Origin: Acidobacteriaceae bacterium
GTDB lineage: Bacteria; Acidobacteriota; Terriglobia; Terriglobales; Acidobacteriaceae
Reading direction: 5' to 3'
Length of the DNA: 45,839 nucleotides
NCBI GenBank assembly: GCA_030037635.1
Contig: JASHQH010000066.1
Location: 1-45,839, forward strand
In this document: positions 32,505 through 41,527 of the stretch, in pieces
Layout: every line of letters starts with the position of its first letter
How positions within the stretch are numbered: position 1 is the first letter of the stretch
Notes under the pieces: generated by a model
What the model was told of the DNA's origin: nothing
The model's database searches: none
The model's input: the letters and a program-made list of their open reading frames with translations, nothing else
Program-made: the position numbers and the translations under genes

Positions 32505-33877
32505 CCGCAGCCAGCACACGCAAACTTTTCGGCACTGACGGTATTCGCGCCATCGCGGGCGAGGCGCCCCTCGATCCCACGACGGTTTACTCGGTTGGCC
32601 TTGCCCTGGCGCACTCGCTGCGCAAGAAAACCGCCAAGCCCAAGGTGATCTTCGGCCGCGACACGCGCGAGTCGAGCCCGTGGATCGCCGCCACGCTCGC
32701 TGCCGGCCTGCGCGAGGCCGGCGCAGAAGTCGAAAGCGCTGGCGTCATTACCACTCCGGCGGTGGCATTCCTCGCCCGCACGCACGGCTTCCAGGCCGGC
32801 GTCGTCATCTCCGCTTCGCACAATCCATGGCAGGACAACGGCATCAAGCTCTTCGGCGCCGACGGTTTCAAGCTGCCCGATGCACTCGAACTGGCCATCG
32901 AAAAGGAGATCCTTCGCCACGCCGCCCAAGCTAAGGTCTCCGATCCGCACAAGTTCCCGCATCTCAAAGACAATCCCGCTTTCCAGAGCGACTATGTCCA
33001 ATTCCTCATCGATTGCGTCCCCGATCTTTCGCTCTCGAACTTGAAGATTGTGGCCGACTGCGCCAATGGGGCTGCGGCCGCCATCGCACCCGACCTATTT
33101 AGCCGCCTCAATCGCGATGGGCGCACCGAGATCGCGCTGCTCAACATCGCGCCCGACGGCCGCAACATCAACGCTGGCTGCGGCGCGCTCCATCCGGAGT
33201 TCGTAGCCGGCGAAGTGAAGGCGCTGGCAGCCAACCTCGGCCTCACCTTCGACGGCGATGCCGACCGCTGCATGCTGGCCGGCGCCGAAGGTAACGTGAT
33301 CAACGGCGACGCCATCCTGCTCATGGCCGCGCGGGATCTGAAGGCTCGCGGCATGCTCACCGGCGATCTGGTCGTGGCCACCACTATGTCGAACATGGGT
33401 CTCGAAGCCGCGCTCAAGCGCAGCGGCATCCGCATGGCGCGCGCCCCGGTGGGCGACCGCTACGTGCTGGAAGAGATGCAGAAAGACAATGCGGCTCTCG
33501 GCGGTGAGCAGTCAGGCCACATTCTCTTCCCTCACCTGGCCACCACCGGAGACGGCCTGCTGACGGCCCTGGTCGTCCTCGACCTGGTCGCGCGCAGCGG
33601 CAAATCGATTGAAGAGCTTTCCGCCGATCTCAAAGTTTTCCCGCAGGTGATTGTCAACGTCAAAGTCCGCGAAAAGAAGCCGCTGGATTCGATCCCCGCC
33701 GTCACAGCCGCCATCCGAGCCGCCGAACAGGAACTCCAGGACACGGGCCGCGTGGTCGTCCGCTATTCGGGCACCGAGATGCTGGCCCGCGTGATGATTG
33801 AAGCCGAAGGCGAGCAAGCCATGCGCCGCCACGCCGATGCTATCGCCGCAGCCATCCGCAAAGCACTGGAAGCCTGA
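32501..33877 (+). CDS. glmM: Phosphoglucosamine mutase
   Basis: A 458-residue alpha-D-phosphohexomutase that makes glucosamine-1-phosphate for UDP-GlcNAc, peptidoglycan and lipopolysaccharide synthesis. The N-terminus LFGTDGIRAIAG, the phosphoserine loop SASHNP (Ser106), the metal loop DGDADRC, the sugar-specificity loop GEQSGHI and the phosphate-binding loop RYSGTEMLARVM are all present. GEQSGHI is the sequence that separates GlmM from other mutases. The ATG overlaps the xseA stop (TTATGA), so the two are cotranscribed and translationally coupled. Confidence 0.95.
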   Translation: MTAASTRKLFGTDGIRAIAGEAPLDPTTVYSVGLALAHSLRKKTAKPKVIFGRDTRESSPWIAATLAAGLREAGAEVESAGVITTPAVAFLARTHGFQAGVVISASHNPWQDNGIKLFGADGFKLPDALELAIEKEILRHAAQAKVSDPHKFPHLKDNPAFQSDYVQFLIDCVPDLSLSNLKIVADCANGAAAAIAPDLFSRLNRDGRTEIALLNIAPDGRNINAGCGALHPEFVAGEVKALAANLGLTFDGDADRCMLAGAEGNVINGDAILLMAARDLKARGMLTGDLVVATTMSNMGLEAALKRSGIRMARAPVGDRYVLEEMQKDNAALGGEQSGHILFPHLATTGDGLLTALVVLDLVARSGKSIEELSADLKVFPQVIVNVKVREKKPLDSIPAVTAAIRAAEQELQDTGRVVVRYSGTEMLARVMIEAEGEQAMRRHADAIAAAIRKALEA

Positions 33878-33915
33878 CTTACAAGGTCCTCAAAAGCCAC
33901 TTTCGATCCTCTTCT

Positions 33916-33933
33916 CTGTGATTTGAATCACAG
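33916..33933. promoter_or_regulatory. CRP/FNR-family binding site
   Basis: Arms CTGTGATT and AATCACAG around a TG centre: a perfect TGTGA-N6-TCACA palindrome. A weak -10 (TAGTCT, 33954-33959) puts its centre at about -41.5, the position of class II activation by CRP/FNR proteins. The downstream gene encodes an Fe-S electron-transfer membrane protein, compatible with FNR- or HcpR-like redox control. Confidence 0.65.
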
Positions 33934-33982
33934 CCTCCGCTGTGCGCACCCCCTAGTCTTGCCTCAGAGGCCCTCCCCCGGA

Positions 33983-35077
33983 ATGGCTACCCAAACGGCA
34001 ACCATCGGCAGCCCGCACACCGAAAAAAAGAAGCTTGTCCGCCGTCTTGCACTCGACAACTCGCAGCGCATACGGCACATCGTGCAGCTCGCGTTCGTTC
34101 TTCTCAATGCCTGGTTGGGCATCCAGTTCTATCTTTGGGTCCGCTTCTTCGAGCGCGGAGGCGTCGGGTTCGAAGTTCCGCGGCCGGCAGGCGCGGAGGG
34201 CTGGCTGCCCATCGCCGGATTCATGAACTTCAAGTTCTTCCTGCTCACCGGCCGCGCTCCTGCCATTCATCCGGCCGCCATGTTCCTCTTCATGTCATTC
34301 GTCACCATGAGCCTGGTGGCCAAGAAGGCATTTTGCTCCTGGCTTTGCCCCGTCGGAACCTTTTCTGAAGCGCTTGCACGACTTGGCAAGCGCATCTTTC
34401 GGCGAAATCTCCATCTGCCGCGCTGGCTCGATCTTCCGCTGCGTGGCTTGAAATACGTGTTGCTGGGCTTTTTCGTGTTCGTCGTCGCTTCCATGTCGGC
34501 CGCGGCCATCGCAGAATTCATGGCCACGCCATACGGCCTCATCGCCGACGTTAAAATGCTGAATTTTTTCCGCGAAATGAGTGCCACCGCGGCCATTGTG
34601 CTTGCCGCCCTGGTTCTGCTGTCCATCGTGGTAGAGAACTTCTGGTGCCGCTACCTATGCCCCTACGGCGCGCTCATGGGTCTGGTCTCGCTCGCGAGCC
34701 CGCTCAAGATTCGCCGCAATCCCGGCGCCTGCATCGACTGCGCCAAATGCGCGCGTGCCTGTCCGGCGTCGCTGCCGATCGACCGCCTGGTGCAAATCCG
34801 GTCGGTGGAATGCACCGCCTGCATGTCGTGCATCGCCGCCTGCCCGGCCGAGGGCGCTCTGCAGTTTTCGGTCAATCCGAGCAACAAACCTCTTGCCGTC
34901 CTGCCTCGATTCCGCCGCCCGCTCACGCCGCTGGCAATGGCGGGCCTGCTCGCGGTTCTCTTCTTCGGCGTTATTCTCGTCGCGCACGCTACCGGCCATT
35001 GGCAAACCACCTTGCCTCGCGAGGTCTACCAGCAACTGGTGCCGAACGCCGACCAGGCCGCGCATCCGGGATTCTGA
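33983..35077 (+). CDS. FixG/NapH-like polyferredoxin membrane protein
   Basis: A 364-residue membrane protein. Five hydrophobic helices are visible, including IVQLAFVLLNAWLGIQFYLW, LLGFFVFVVASMSAAAIAEF and a C-terminal one. Two CxxxCP motifs (CSWLCPVG and CRYLCPYG) are followed by two [4Fe-4S] ferredoxin motifs, CIDCAKCARACP and CTACMSCIAACP. This matches the NapH/FixG/RdxA group, which passes electrons from quinol, or takes part in cbb3 oxidase maturation (CcoG). The partner is not in the window. ATG 33983 follows a GGA only; TTG 33923 upstream lies inside the CRP/FNR palindrome and is rejected. Its own promoter appears to lie between glmM and the start codon. Confidence 0.88.
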   Translation: MATQTATIGSPHTEKKKLVRRLALDNSQRIRHIVQLAFVLLNAWLGIQFYLWVRFFERGGVGFEVPRPAGAEGWLPIAGFMNFKFFLLTGRAPAIHPAAMFLFMSFVTMSLVAKKAFCSWLCPVGTFSEALARLGKRIFRRNLHLPRWLDLPLRGLKYVLLGFFVFVVASMSAAAIAEFMATPYGLIADVKMLNFFREMSATAAIVLAALVLLSIVVENFWCRYLCPYGALMGLVSLASPLKIRRNPGACIDCAKCARACPASLPIDRLVQIRSVECTACMSCIAACPAEGALQFSVNPSNKPLAVLPRFRRPLTPLAMAGLLAVLFFGVILVAHATGHWQTTLPREVYQQLVPNADQAAHPGF

Positions 35078-35083
35078 AGAGCA

Positions 35084-35111
35084 GCTTCTAGCTGCTGGCT
35101 TCTGGCTAGGT
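35084..35111 (+). repeat. Heptanucleotide repeat block (GCTTCTG type)
   Basis: GCTTCTA / GCTGCTG / GCTTCTG / GCTAGGT, 6 bp after the stop codon of the ferredoxin gene. Confidence 0.7.
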
Positions 35112-35171
35112 CTCGCATGGGGGGAACTTCAAGCCCTCGCTCTGACAGAGCCCGAGCGCGCGCCCACAATG

Positions 35172-35206
35172 GAGCTAACAGCTAGAAGCTAGTGCTTGGA
35201 AGCTTT
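35172..35206 (-). repeat. Heptanucleotide repeat block, inverted partner
   Basis: GAGCTAA / CAGCTAG / AAGCTAG / TGCTTGG / AAGCTTT on the plus strand. Its complement resembles the block at 35084-35111, so the two flank 60 bp as an imperfect inverted pair just before the HAD gene. Confidence 0.65.
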
Positions 35207-35225
35207 CGGATTGTATTCTCAACCC

Positions 35226-35930
35226 ATGCCCCGCTTCCCTGCCGGCCAAACGCTGCTCATCGATGCCGACGACACGTTATGGGAAAACAACATCTACTTT
35301 GAGCGCGCCATCGCCGCTTTCATCAGTTTTCTCGATCACCAGGAGTACACGCCGGCTCAGGTGCGCCAAACGCTAAACACCGTCGAGCGCGAAACCATCC
35401 TTTCCCATGGCTACGGCCTATCGAGCTTCACGCGCTCCCTGGTCGATTGCTTTGAGCGCCTGAGCCCTGCGCCCGTGAGCGAAGACAAGCGCGAGCGCAT
35501 TCGCGGCTTTGCCCGCACCATTGCCGAGCAGGAGATCGAGCTGCTGCCGGGCGTGCCCGAAACGCTCTCCGAGCTCTCGCGTCGACACCATCTCGTCTTG
35601 ATGACCAAGGGCAACCACGCCGAGCAGGCCGACAAGCTGGCGCGCTCGGGGCTGGCACCACACTTCGCCGCGGTCGAAATCGTCCCCGAGAAAGATCCAC
35701 AAGCCTACCGAGATGTAATCCTCCGCCAAAAGGCTGCCCCACGCAGTGGCTGGATGATCGGCAACAGTCCCAAGAGCGACATCAACCCCGCACTTGCCGC
35801 CGGTCTGCATGCCGTCTTCCTCTTCCACAAGGACACCTGGGTGCTGGAACACGCCACGGTTAGCGCCGTGCCCGAGGGGCAGCATCTCATCGAGCTCGAC
35901 TCGTTCGCGCAACTCACTGAGATTTTTTGA
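35226..35930 (+). CDS. HAD-superfamily hydrolase
   Basis: A 234-residue soluble phosphatase-like protein. HAD motif I is LLIDADDTLW (nucleophile and acid/base aspartates), motif II MTKGN, a lysine in EIVPEKD, and motif IV GNSPKSDINPAL. The helical cap between motifs I and II (about residues 25-110) makes it a class I cap member, of the phosphoglycolate-phosphatase/haloacid-dehalogenase type. The substrate cannot be inferred. I chose ATG 35226; the longer frame from TTG 35196 begins in repeat DNA. It converges with the outer-membrane protein gene. Confidence 0.87.
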   Translation: MPRFPAGQTLLIDADDTLWENNIYFERAIAAFISFLDHQEYTPAQVRQTLNTVERETILSHGYGLSSFTRSLVDCFERLSPAPVSEDKRERIRGFARTIAEQEIELLPGVPETLSELSRRHHLVLMTKGNHAEQADKLARSGLAPHFAAVEIVPEKDPQAYRDVILRQKAAPRSGWMIGNSPKSDINPALAAGLHAVFLFHKDTWVLEHATVSAVPEGQHLIELDSFAQLTEIF

Positions 35931-35961
35931 GCCCAGACGGCAGCGCCGCGCGGCGGCCAAA

Positions 35962-37206
35962 TCACTTTTCCACGCGCCAGTGGAGCACTGCGGCAATGCC
36001 CCATGGATGCGCGCCGTAGAGCGCCAGAAGGCGCGGCGGGGTGGTATACAAAGTGGGCTGCACGCCCAGCTCCAGCGCACTCCAATCGCTGTGCCAGATG
36101 CGGTGCGCGTAGCCGCCGGTGTAAGCCTGCACGCGGCCCACCACGCTTTCTTCGGGCGGGGCCGCCGCGCCTAGCAGGTCGGTCGTTCTGTCGTCGTTCT
36201 CAATGCGTGTCCACAACGATTGCCGCCTCCGCAGCCGCGCTTCGGCCTCCAGCAGATAGCCGTTGGCATTCACATCGGTACCGATGGTGTGATTGCGGCC
36301 CCATACCGCAGTCGCATCAAGTTCCGCTGTCGCCCACGCGTGATGGAAGCTCAACGATGCTGTCTGTCGCAGCAGGTTCTCCTGCGGGTGATACGCCTCG
36401 GGTGAGGTCAAGTGCCCGAGCGAATACTGCGCGATCCAATCGCGCGCCGGCGCTGTCGTCAATCGCGCCGACCACGAGTCCACCGCGCCGACCGAAATCG
36501 TCCAGCGATTTTCGCCGGGCTCGCGCCCGTGGAACCCTGAAGCCTCAAGCCGCGCCGGGCCCCACGTGAGCCCGCCCGTCACCACGTCATAGGAGATGTG
36601 CGTCGAATCCTGAAGATGATGCGCCAGCGGCGCCAGTGGATCGCTCTCCGCGCTCATGCGATGCGGGAACGCCACCGGCCCCAGTGCGGGGTCGCCCACG
36701 GGAGCGGCGTAGATCGACGCCAGGCCGCGCTCGCCCAGCTTCCAGTCGTACGTCGCGGCGAGCTCCATGAACAGATTGTGCGGATGCTGCCCGTCGACGA
36801 TTGGCTTTCCATAGGCCGTCTCGCCCTGCTGGAAAAGCTCGGGGTAGTAGCGCCCGCTGATGGTCGCCGGCTCCAGGCTGAACATGCCGGCGAAAGTCCA
36901 TTGACCCTGCGCGGTGGTTCGCTGCGCCATGGACATGATCCAATTCACGCTGAAAAGCTTGTCGTGGCCGCGCGGCCCAGTTTGTTGCTGCTCGACCACG
37001 CTCGCTTCGCCGTGCAGCATCTCCATCCAGTTGCCACTCATGCGCATTAGCATGGGCGGCGCGCTCGAAACCGGTTCCAGGCTCGTGCCCGATGCGCTGT
37101 GCTGCAGCACGTTGTCGCGAAGTGTCTGCGCCGGCGAGCCCATTTGCATCTGGCCACACACACACAAGGGAACGCACAACAGCATCGCGCGAAATGCGAA
37201 TTTCAT
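35962..37206 (-). CDS. Outer-membrane barrel-like protein, possible metal (copper) link
   Basis: A 414-residue exported protein with a signal peptide at the N-terminus (MKFAFRAMLLCVPLCVCG). The mature N-terminal 80 residues are rich in Met (MQMG, PMLMRMSGNWMEMLHGE). Alternating hydrophobic strands with many Trp and Tyr follow, suggesting a beta-barrel; TAYGKPIVDGQHPHNLFMEL and VAFPHRMSAESDPLAPLAHH are prominent His-rich conserved-looking segments. Proteins of this look are often next to copper-resistance genes, and here the upstream gene encodes a Cys/His-rich peptide; a metal role is inferred, not shown. A GGAGG-like sequence precedes ATG 37206. The frame upstream to 37254 is not used. Confidence 0.75.
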   Translation of the reverse strand: MKFAFRAMLLCVPLCVCGQMQMGSPAQTLRDNVLQHSASGTSLEPVSSAPPMLMRMSGNWMEMLHGEASVVEQQQTGPRGHDKLFSVNWIMSMAQRTTAQGQWTFAGMFSLEPATISGRYYPELFQQGETAYGKPIVDGQHPHNLFMELAATYDWKLGERGLASIYAAPVGDPALGPVAFPHRMSAESDPLAPLAHHLQDSTHISYDVVTGGLTWGPARLEASGFHGREPGENRWTISVGAVDSWSARLTTAPARDWIAQYSLGHLTSPEAYHPQENLLRQTASLSFHHAWATAELDATAVWGRNHTIGTDVNANGYLLEAEARLRRRQSLWTRIENDDRTTDLLGAAAPPEESVVGRVQAYTGGYAHRIWHSDWSALELGVQPTLYTTPPRLLALYGAHPWGIAAVLHWRVEK

Positions 37207-37348
37207 TTCGACCTCCGCCGGGGAAACACAATCCTCTCTACAACCGTCGCGCAATCAACGCCGCGCGGCCATCGCGTTCGCGCGCAAACGCGACGCTATT
37301 GACTGGCTGCGGCTGTCTTTGTCTGGAGATGGAGGAATGGCGGAGGGA

Positions 37349-37672
37349 TCAGATGCGCATCACTGCACGTGGACGCGGGCGTTGCGGCGTCGCGGCGCGC
37401 GAGACGCTCGCAGGATCGTCAGCCTTTGCCCTGTGCACACATTCAAAAACCGGCCCGGGCACCGCGGTTGCGTTGATCGCTCCGGCTGCATTGCGCGCCG
37501 GCATCGCCGCCGCACTTTGAGGCGTGCAGCACGCTGCATGAAGCGCCATGCGTCCCTGGCAGCAAGAATGAGCGCGTGCATGCGTCCCTTGCAGGCAGCA
37601 AGCCAGGCATTGAGCCGGCGCAAGGCTGACCGCCAGCGCCAGAAACATCGCCAAGGTTGCGGCCCGCCGCAT
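37349..37672 (-). CDS. Small exported Cys-rich protein
   Basis: A 107-residue protein with a signal peptide (MRRAATLAMFLALAVSLAPAQ). The mature part carries three Cys-Cys pairs at residues 25-26, 37-38 and 48-49, plus Cys22 and Cys78 and histidines 31, 35, 45 and 80, followed by an Ala/Arg-rich tail. Regular CC spacing (12 and 11 residues) with interspersed His suggests binding of a thiophilic metal such as Cu(I). I do not recognise the family. It lies 142 bp upstream of the Met/His-rich outer-membrane protein gene on the same strand, so they may form one unit. No strong Shine-Dalgarno is seen. Confidence 0.65.
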   Translation of the reverse strand: MRRAATLAMFLALAVSLAPAQCLACCLQGTHARAHSCCQGRMALHAACCTPQSAAAMPARNAAGAINATAVPGPVFECVHRAKADDPASVSRAATPQRPRPRAVMRI

Positions 37673-37719
37673 GGCGTAATTCTACTCTTCACCTTGTGCC
37701 ACAGAAACCGGTACTGCGG

Positions 37720-37748
37720 TTGACGAGCACTGGCACAGCCAATATGAT
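37720..37748 (+). promoter_or_regulatory. Strong sigma-70-type promoter
   Basis: TTGACG (37720-37725), a 17-bp spacer, then TATGAT (37743-37748). Transcription would start near 37755 and give a leader of about 78 bases to ATG 37833. This is the best canonical promoter in the window. Confidence 0.7.
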
Positions 37749-37832
37749 GGCTCTACTTTTGGTCCGATTTGCCTTCGTTTCTGTCCCTTCCGTTCTTGAA
37801 CGCCACGCCAGCCGCACCCAAGGAGAGCACCC

Positions 37833-38921
37833 ATGAAGATTGTGAGGATTTTCGGCTGCCTCAGCCTCGCGGCCTCGCCGCTGGTGGGTGCGCAAACCGG
37901 CTCTCCCACCAGCTACACCATCACCGAGGCGCTTTCGGGTGGTTTGCCCGGGGCCACCGAAACCATCTATCGCAGCGGCGACAGGGTGCTGACCGATGTG
38001 ACACAGCCAGCTCAGGGTGCAACGGCCGCTACTCGCTCCATGACGCTCTACGATCTGAAGGCGCAAACCAACATTTCATGGAACGCCGCAGTCAATCCGC
38101 CGGTTTGTGGGGCCGCCGGCGCTTTTTCGGGCGATTGGGGCGACCCTCTGGCCATGACTGTCGAGTTGAACGAGGGCATCTCAGGGGGCGCACTGAAACC
38201 TGCCGGGACTGAAACCCTCGCCGGTATCCCAACCGAGATTTACCAGGGCGGCGACGCGCAATCGAGCACTAAGGCCTGGCTTGACAAAAAAGACGGCATC
38301 GTCATTCGCGCGGTAGTGAGCGCACCCGGCGTTGCTCCCATGACGGTGGTCGATATCACCAAAGTGTCGCTTGAGACTCCGCCGGCCTCGCTTTTTGCCC
38401 CTCCCGCGGCGTGCGCAAGCACCAAACCGCCGCCCACCCCGGCGCAGCTCACTGCGCAGGAGACCCGCGACAATCCTGCCAACTACGTGGATGCCATTTA
38501 CGGACCGGGTTCGCAGAAATCCTGTTCCGTTGTTCTGCGCGTAGTAAATGCCACGACCTTCACGCCGATTCCGCACATCCAGGTCGCAATCGACACCAGC
38601 TACAAGGAGGACGACCCACCTCACTACACATCGGGGATGAAGAACGACGGCACGGTGAACTACTCGGGTGGGGCGATCCACGAGATCACCAGCCAAGTTC
38701 ACGACGGTATGGTCGATCTCGGAACCCTGCCGCCGTATTTCATGCTCGATGTCAACCTCATCCATCCCGGCCATGGCGACAACCTGGCCCTCATTTATCG
38801 CCAGTGCTTCGCGCCCACCACGGTCTTGCTCTACGTGGTCAAAGACTACGGGCAAGCATCGGAGAACGGCGACTTCCTGTGGGTCAAAGCGGGCAAGAAT
38901 ACCACCCTGTCGGCACACTAG
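37833..38921 (+). CDS. Secreted protein of unknown function
   Basis: A 362-residue protein with a signal peptide (MKIVRIFGCLSLAASPLVGAQ). The first half (about 25-195) is a beta-rich domain with alternating turns (YTITEALSGGLPGATETIYR, DRVLTDVTQ, TLYDLKAQTNISWN, GTETLAGIPTEIYQG), recalling LolA/DUF4412-like lipid- or sensor-binding half-barrels. The second half has an Ig-like feel (VVLRVVNATTFTPIPHIQVA, MLDVNLIHPGHGDN). Cysteines at PPVCG, PAACAS, KSCSV and RQCFAP could form two disulfides. I cannot name a family. AAGGAG (37820-37825) seven bases before the ATG and a strong promoter indicate good expression. Confidence 0.78.
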   Translation: MKIVRIFGCLSLAASPLVGAQTGSPTSYTITEALSGGLPGATETIYRSGDRVLTDVTQPAQGATAATRSMTLYDLKAQTNISWNAAVNPPVCGAAGAFSGDWGDPLAMTVELNEGISGGALKPAGTETLAGIPTEIYQGGDAQSSTKAWLDKKDGIVIRAVVSAPGVAPMTVVDITKVSLETPPASLFAPPAACASTKPPPTPAQLTAQETRDNPANYVDAIYGPGSQKSCSVVLRVVNATTFTPIPHIQVAIDTSYKEDDPPHYTSGMKNDGTVNYSGGAIHEITSQVHDGMVDLGTLPPYFMLDVNLIHPGHGDNLALIYRQCFAPTTVLLYVVKDYGQASENGDFLWVKAGKNTTLSAH

Positions 38922-39000
38922 GCCACATTTCATTGCCGTCGCAGTGAGGGGCTTAAGGCCTCGCTCGCAGGCGGCTTGGGCCCGATAGCTACCTACCGCC

Positions 39001-39017
39001 GGGGGATTCCCCTTTTG
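39001..39017 (+). terminator. Possible intrinsic terminator of the secreted-protein gene
   Basis: GGGG-GATT-CCCC followed by TTTTG. The stem is only 4 bp; position (80 bp after the stop, between convergent genes) supports it. Confidence 0.4.
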
Positions 39018-39092
39018 TCTAGTTAACGCGTTTGTTTTCAGCGACAGCCTTCGTTCCTCGGCGGCGTGTTTCGCGGTGGAGTCGAATTGATT

Positions 39093-41456
39093 TTATTGAT
39101 CCCGTGCCTGTTTGATGGCGCGCGGGAATGGAGTGATTGGGCTCTGGGGGGACGATGAGTCATTGCCTTCGTAGTGAATTTTGGCCGGCTGCTGGGACCT
39201 GCGGCGGCTGTTCAGATCGCGCAGGATCTCCTCCTTTTCGCGGTTGCACTGGCCGGCGAGGCGCATCAGCGCATAGGTGACGATATCGCTGTGATGCAGA
39301 TGCTGCATGGTGGGATCGCGGCGCATGTTCAACCACAGGCGATGCACCAGCTGAACGTCTTCAGGGCTCAACGCGGGCGCGTGCGGCCCGATATAGAAGA
39401 CCTTCATCGCGCCGTCGCTTTCCACGACGCAGTAGTTGAACTGGCGCCTGGGCTCGGGAAGGGCCTCCCATGCCTGCCCCATGAGATAGGCCTGCTCCTC
39501 GGCGGTCAACGAATTGGAGCTGCCGGAAACCACCGACTCGACTTCGAGCGAGCTGGCAGTTTGGGCGAGAGCCGGAAAGATTTCGGCCGCCGGAACCACC
39601 AGCAGCGAGACCTTCTTGCCCAGACTCTCGGCCACTGAAACCGCCTTGGTGAAGACCATCTGTTCGTGCTCGCTGAAGCTCTGCTCTTCGGCGCTCAGAT
39701 ATTCCGGTCCACCCGCTCCCATCAGCCGCACACTGACGACCACCACGTCCCTGTCGTGGGTGTTGGTGCGCAGCAGGGTGCGCTTCAGGGCGATGGGGTT
39801 GTTGACGTCGCGCATGGTCACCATCACCCCGCCCGGACGGATGGCCACCGACTCACGGCTGATCTTGTCCTGATGCTCAAGCTGAAAGTGGTCCTTCATC
39901 TCCCTGGCGGTTTGCGCGTGCTTGCGCAGGTTGATGCGTTCTGAGGCCGTGAAAACGATGAAGAATGCAATGGCAAATGCGATGCCGCTGATGGTGGCAA
40001 CCGACTTGGTGAACAGATTCACCGTTGCTGTTGCCAGCAGAACCATGAATACCGAAATCAGGCCGACTGGGATCTCGGTCTTGCCGATGCGGAAGTTGGG
40101 CGGAACCTTCCAACCGCGTTCGCCCTTGTACTTCCAGCGCAGCACCAGCATCGACAGGCTGTTGAAGGTAAACGACCAGATGACGCCAAAGGCGTAAGCT
40201 TCGCCCAGCACAATTACGTTGCCGCGGCTGACGATAATCGTGAACATCTGCAGAATGAAAACCAGGTTCACGATGCGATAACTCGTGCCGAAGCGGCGGT
40301 GCGGCTTGCGGAACCAGTCTGTCAGCACGCCGTCCTCGGCCACGCGCATCAGCACGCCGGTAGAACCGATGATGGAGGTGTTGATAGCGCCTGAGAGGAT
40401 CAGAAATCCGACCAGCACCACGAAAACACGGAACAGGATGCGCCAGACCAGAGGTCCGGCCATGAACATCGCCAGGCCGGCGATCAGGTTGTCGGGATAA
40501 ATGTGGGTACGCTCATAGTCGGGAATCAACATCGACGCCAGCAGGGTGGCGCCCCCCGTGAAAATGAGGCTGTAGATCGCAATTACGATTGCCGCCCGCT
40601 TCAGGTTCCTCAGCTTGGGATGGGCGATCTCGCGATTGACCTGAGCTAGGCTCTCCTCGCCGCTCATGGCGAGAATCGAATGGCCGAACGCCATGATGAT
40701 TCCGAAGAGCCCGATGAGGGGTAGGCCGCGTCCCTTCAGGAAGCCAAGTGCATCATCGCTGAAATGCAGATGAGAAGGAACCGGCGAGGGCGGAAGCTGG
40801 GCTCCTCGCACCGCAACCGTGTAACAACCCCAAACCATGAGGATCACCACCATCACCGTGGTGATTTGCATGACGCGCAGGGCCTTGTCGCTCGACTCCT
40901 CGATGCCCTTGATGTTCTGCCACCAGTAGTAGATGGTGACGACGGCGGCCAGCACCGCCGAAGTGTAGTCCATGTTGAATTGGATAGGGTTGCCGTGCAC
41001 ATCCTGGAGCGCCGGCGGCAGCCAGTGGCTGTGGTTGGCCACGACGATCAGCTCATTGAGCAACCCGGTAATGTATTGGCCGGCCGACACACCCGAAATG
41101 GGGCCGGTGAGGATGTAGTCGAACATCAGCGCAGACACGCTGAGCTTGGCAAAGCCGCCGCCAAGCGCCTCTTTGACGACGCGGTATACGCCGCCGCGGG
41201 TAAACATGGAGCAGCTTTCGACGTAGACGGCGCGCACCGCAAAGCTAAAGAGCATGATGCCGAGGATGAACCACGGCGCGGCTGCACCTACGGCCTGCTC
41301 GGCTATGCCCCCGGCATAAAAAGCCGACGAACCTAAATCATTGAGGACGATGGCTGCTGCACGCCAGAAGGAGATAAATGTGAGCATCACCGAAGAGGCG
41401 ACAATGAGGCGGACGCGGTCGGACGGAGGAGCTACGGTGGTTCGGGTAGAGGCCAT
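39093..41456 (-). CDS. APC-superfamily amino-acid permease with C-terminal USP-like domain
   Basis: A 787-residue inner-membrane transporter. About 12 hydrophobic helices fill residues 20-520; SSAFYAGGIAEQAVGAAAPW, the SCSMFTRGGVYRVVKEALGG loop and FGHSILAMSGEESLAQVNRE are typical of the amino acid-polyamine-organocation fold. Residues about 555-700 form a soluble alpha/beta region (TLLRTNTHDRDVVVVSVRL, FTKAVSVAESLGKKVSLLVV, SVVSGSSNSLTAEEQAY) reminiscent of universal-stress-protein or KUP-like cytoplasmic domains; the last 90 residues are charged and helical. Substrate may be amino acids or cations. It has a recognisable promoter with a palindrome over the -35. Confidence 0.9.
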   Translation of the reverse strand: MASTRTTVAPPSDRVRLIVASSVMLTFISFWRAAAIVLNDLGSSAFYAGGIAEQAVGAAAPWFILGIMLFSFAVRAVYVESCSMFTRGGVYRVVKEALGGGFAKLSVSALMFDYILTGPISGVSAGQYITGLLNELIVVANHSHWLPPALQDVHGNPIQFNMDYTSAVLAAVVTIYYWWQNIKGIEESSDKALRVMQITTVMVVILMVWGCYTVAVRGAQLPPSPVPSHLHFSDDALGFLKGRGLPLIGLFGIIMAFGHSILAMSGEESLAQVNREIAHPKLRNLKRAAIVIAIYSLIFTGGATLLASMLIPDYERTHIYPDNLIAGLAMFMAGPLVWRILFRVFVVLVGFLILSGAINTSIIGSTGVLMRVAEDGVLTDWFRKPHRRFGTSYRIVNLVFILQMFTIIVSRGNVIVLGEAYAFGVIWSFTFNSLSMLVLRWKYKGERGWKVPPNFRIGKTEIPVGLISVFMVLLATATVNLFTKSVATISGIAFAIAFFIVFTASERINLRKHAQTAREMKDHFQLEHQDKISRESVAIRPGGVMVTMRDVNNPIALKRTLLRTNTHDRDVVVVSVRLMGAGGPEYLSAEEQSFSEHEQMVFTKAVSVAESLGKKVSLLVVPAAEIFPALAQTASSLEVESVVSGSSNSLTAEEQAYLMGQAWEALPEPRRQFNYCVVESDGAMKVFYIGPHAPALSPEDVQLVHRLWLNMRRDPTMQHLHHSDIVTYALMRLAGQCNREKEEILRDLNSRRRSQQPAKIHYEGNDSSSPQSPITPFPRAIKQARDQ

Positions 41457-41497
41457 CGCGAGATCGGCTGGGCAGCGGTGAGAAGTCTAGTAAGGCT

Positions 41498-41527
41498 ATC
41501 ATAAAGATAAAATAAAGAAAGCGTAAA
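41498..41527 (-). promoter_or_regulatory. Promoter of the APC permease gene
   Basis: On the minus strand: TTTACG (41527-41522), 18-bp AT-rich spacer, TATGAT (41503-41498), giving a leader of about 35 bases. Confidence 0.5.
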
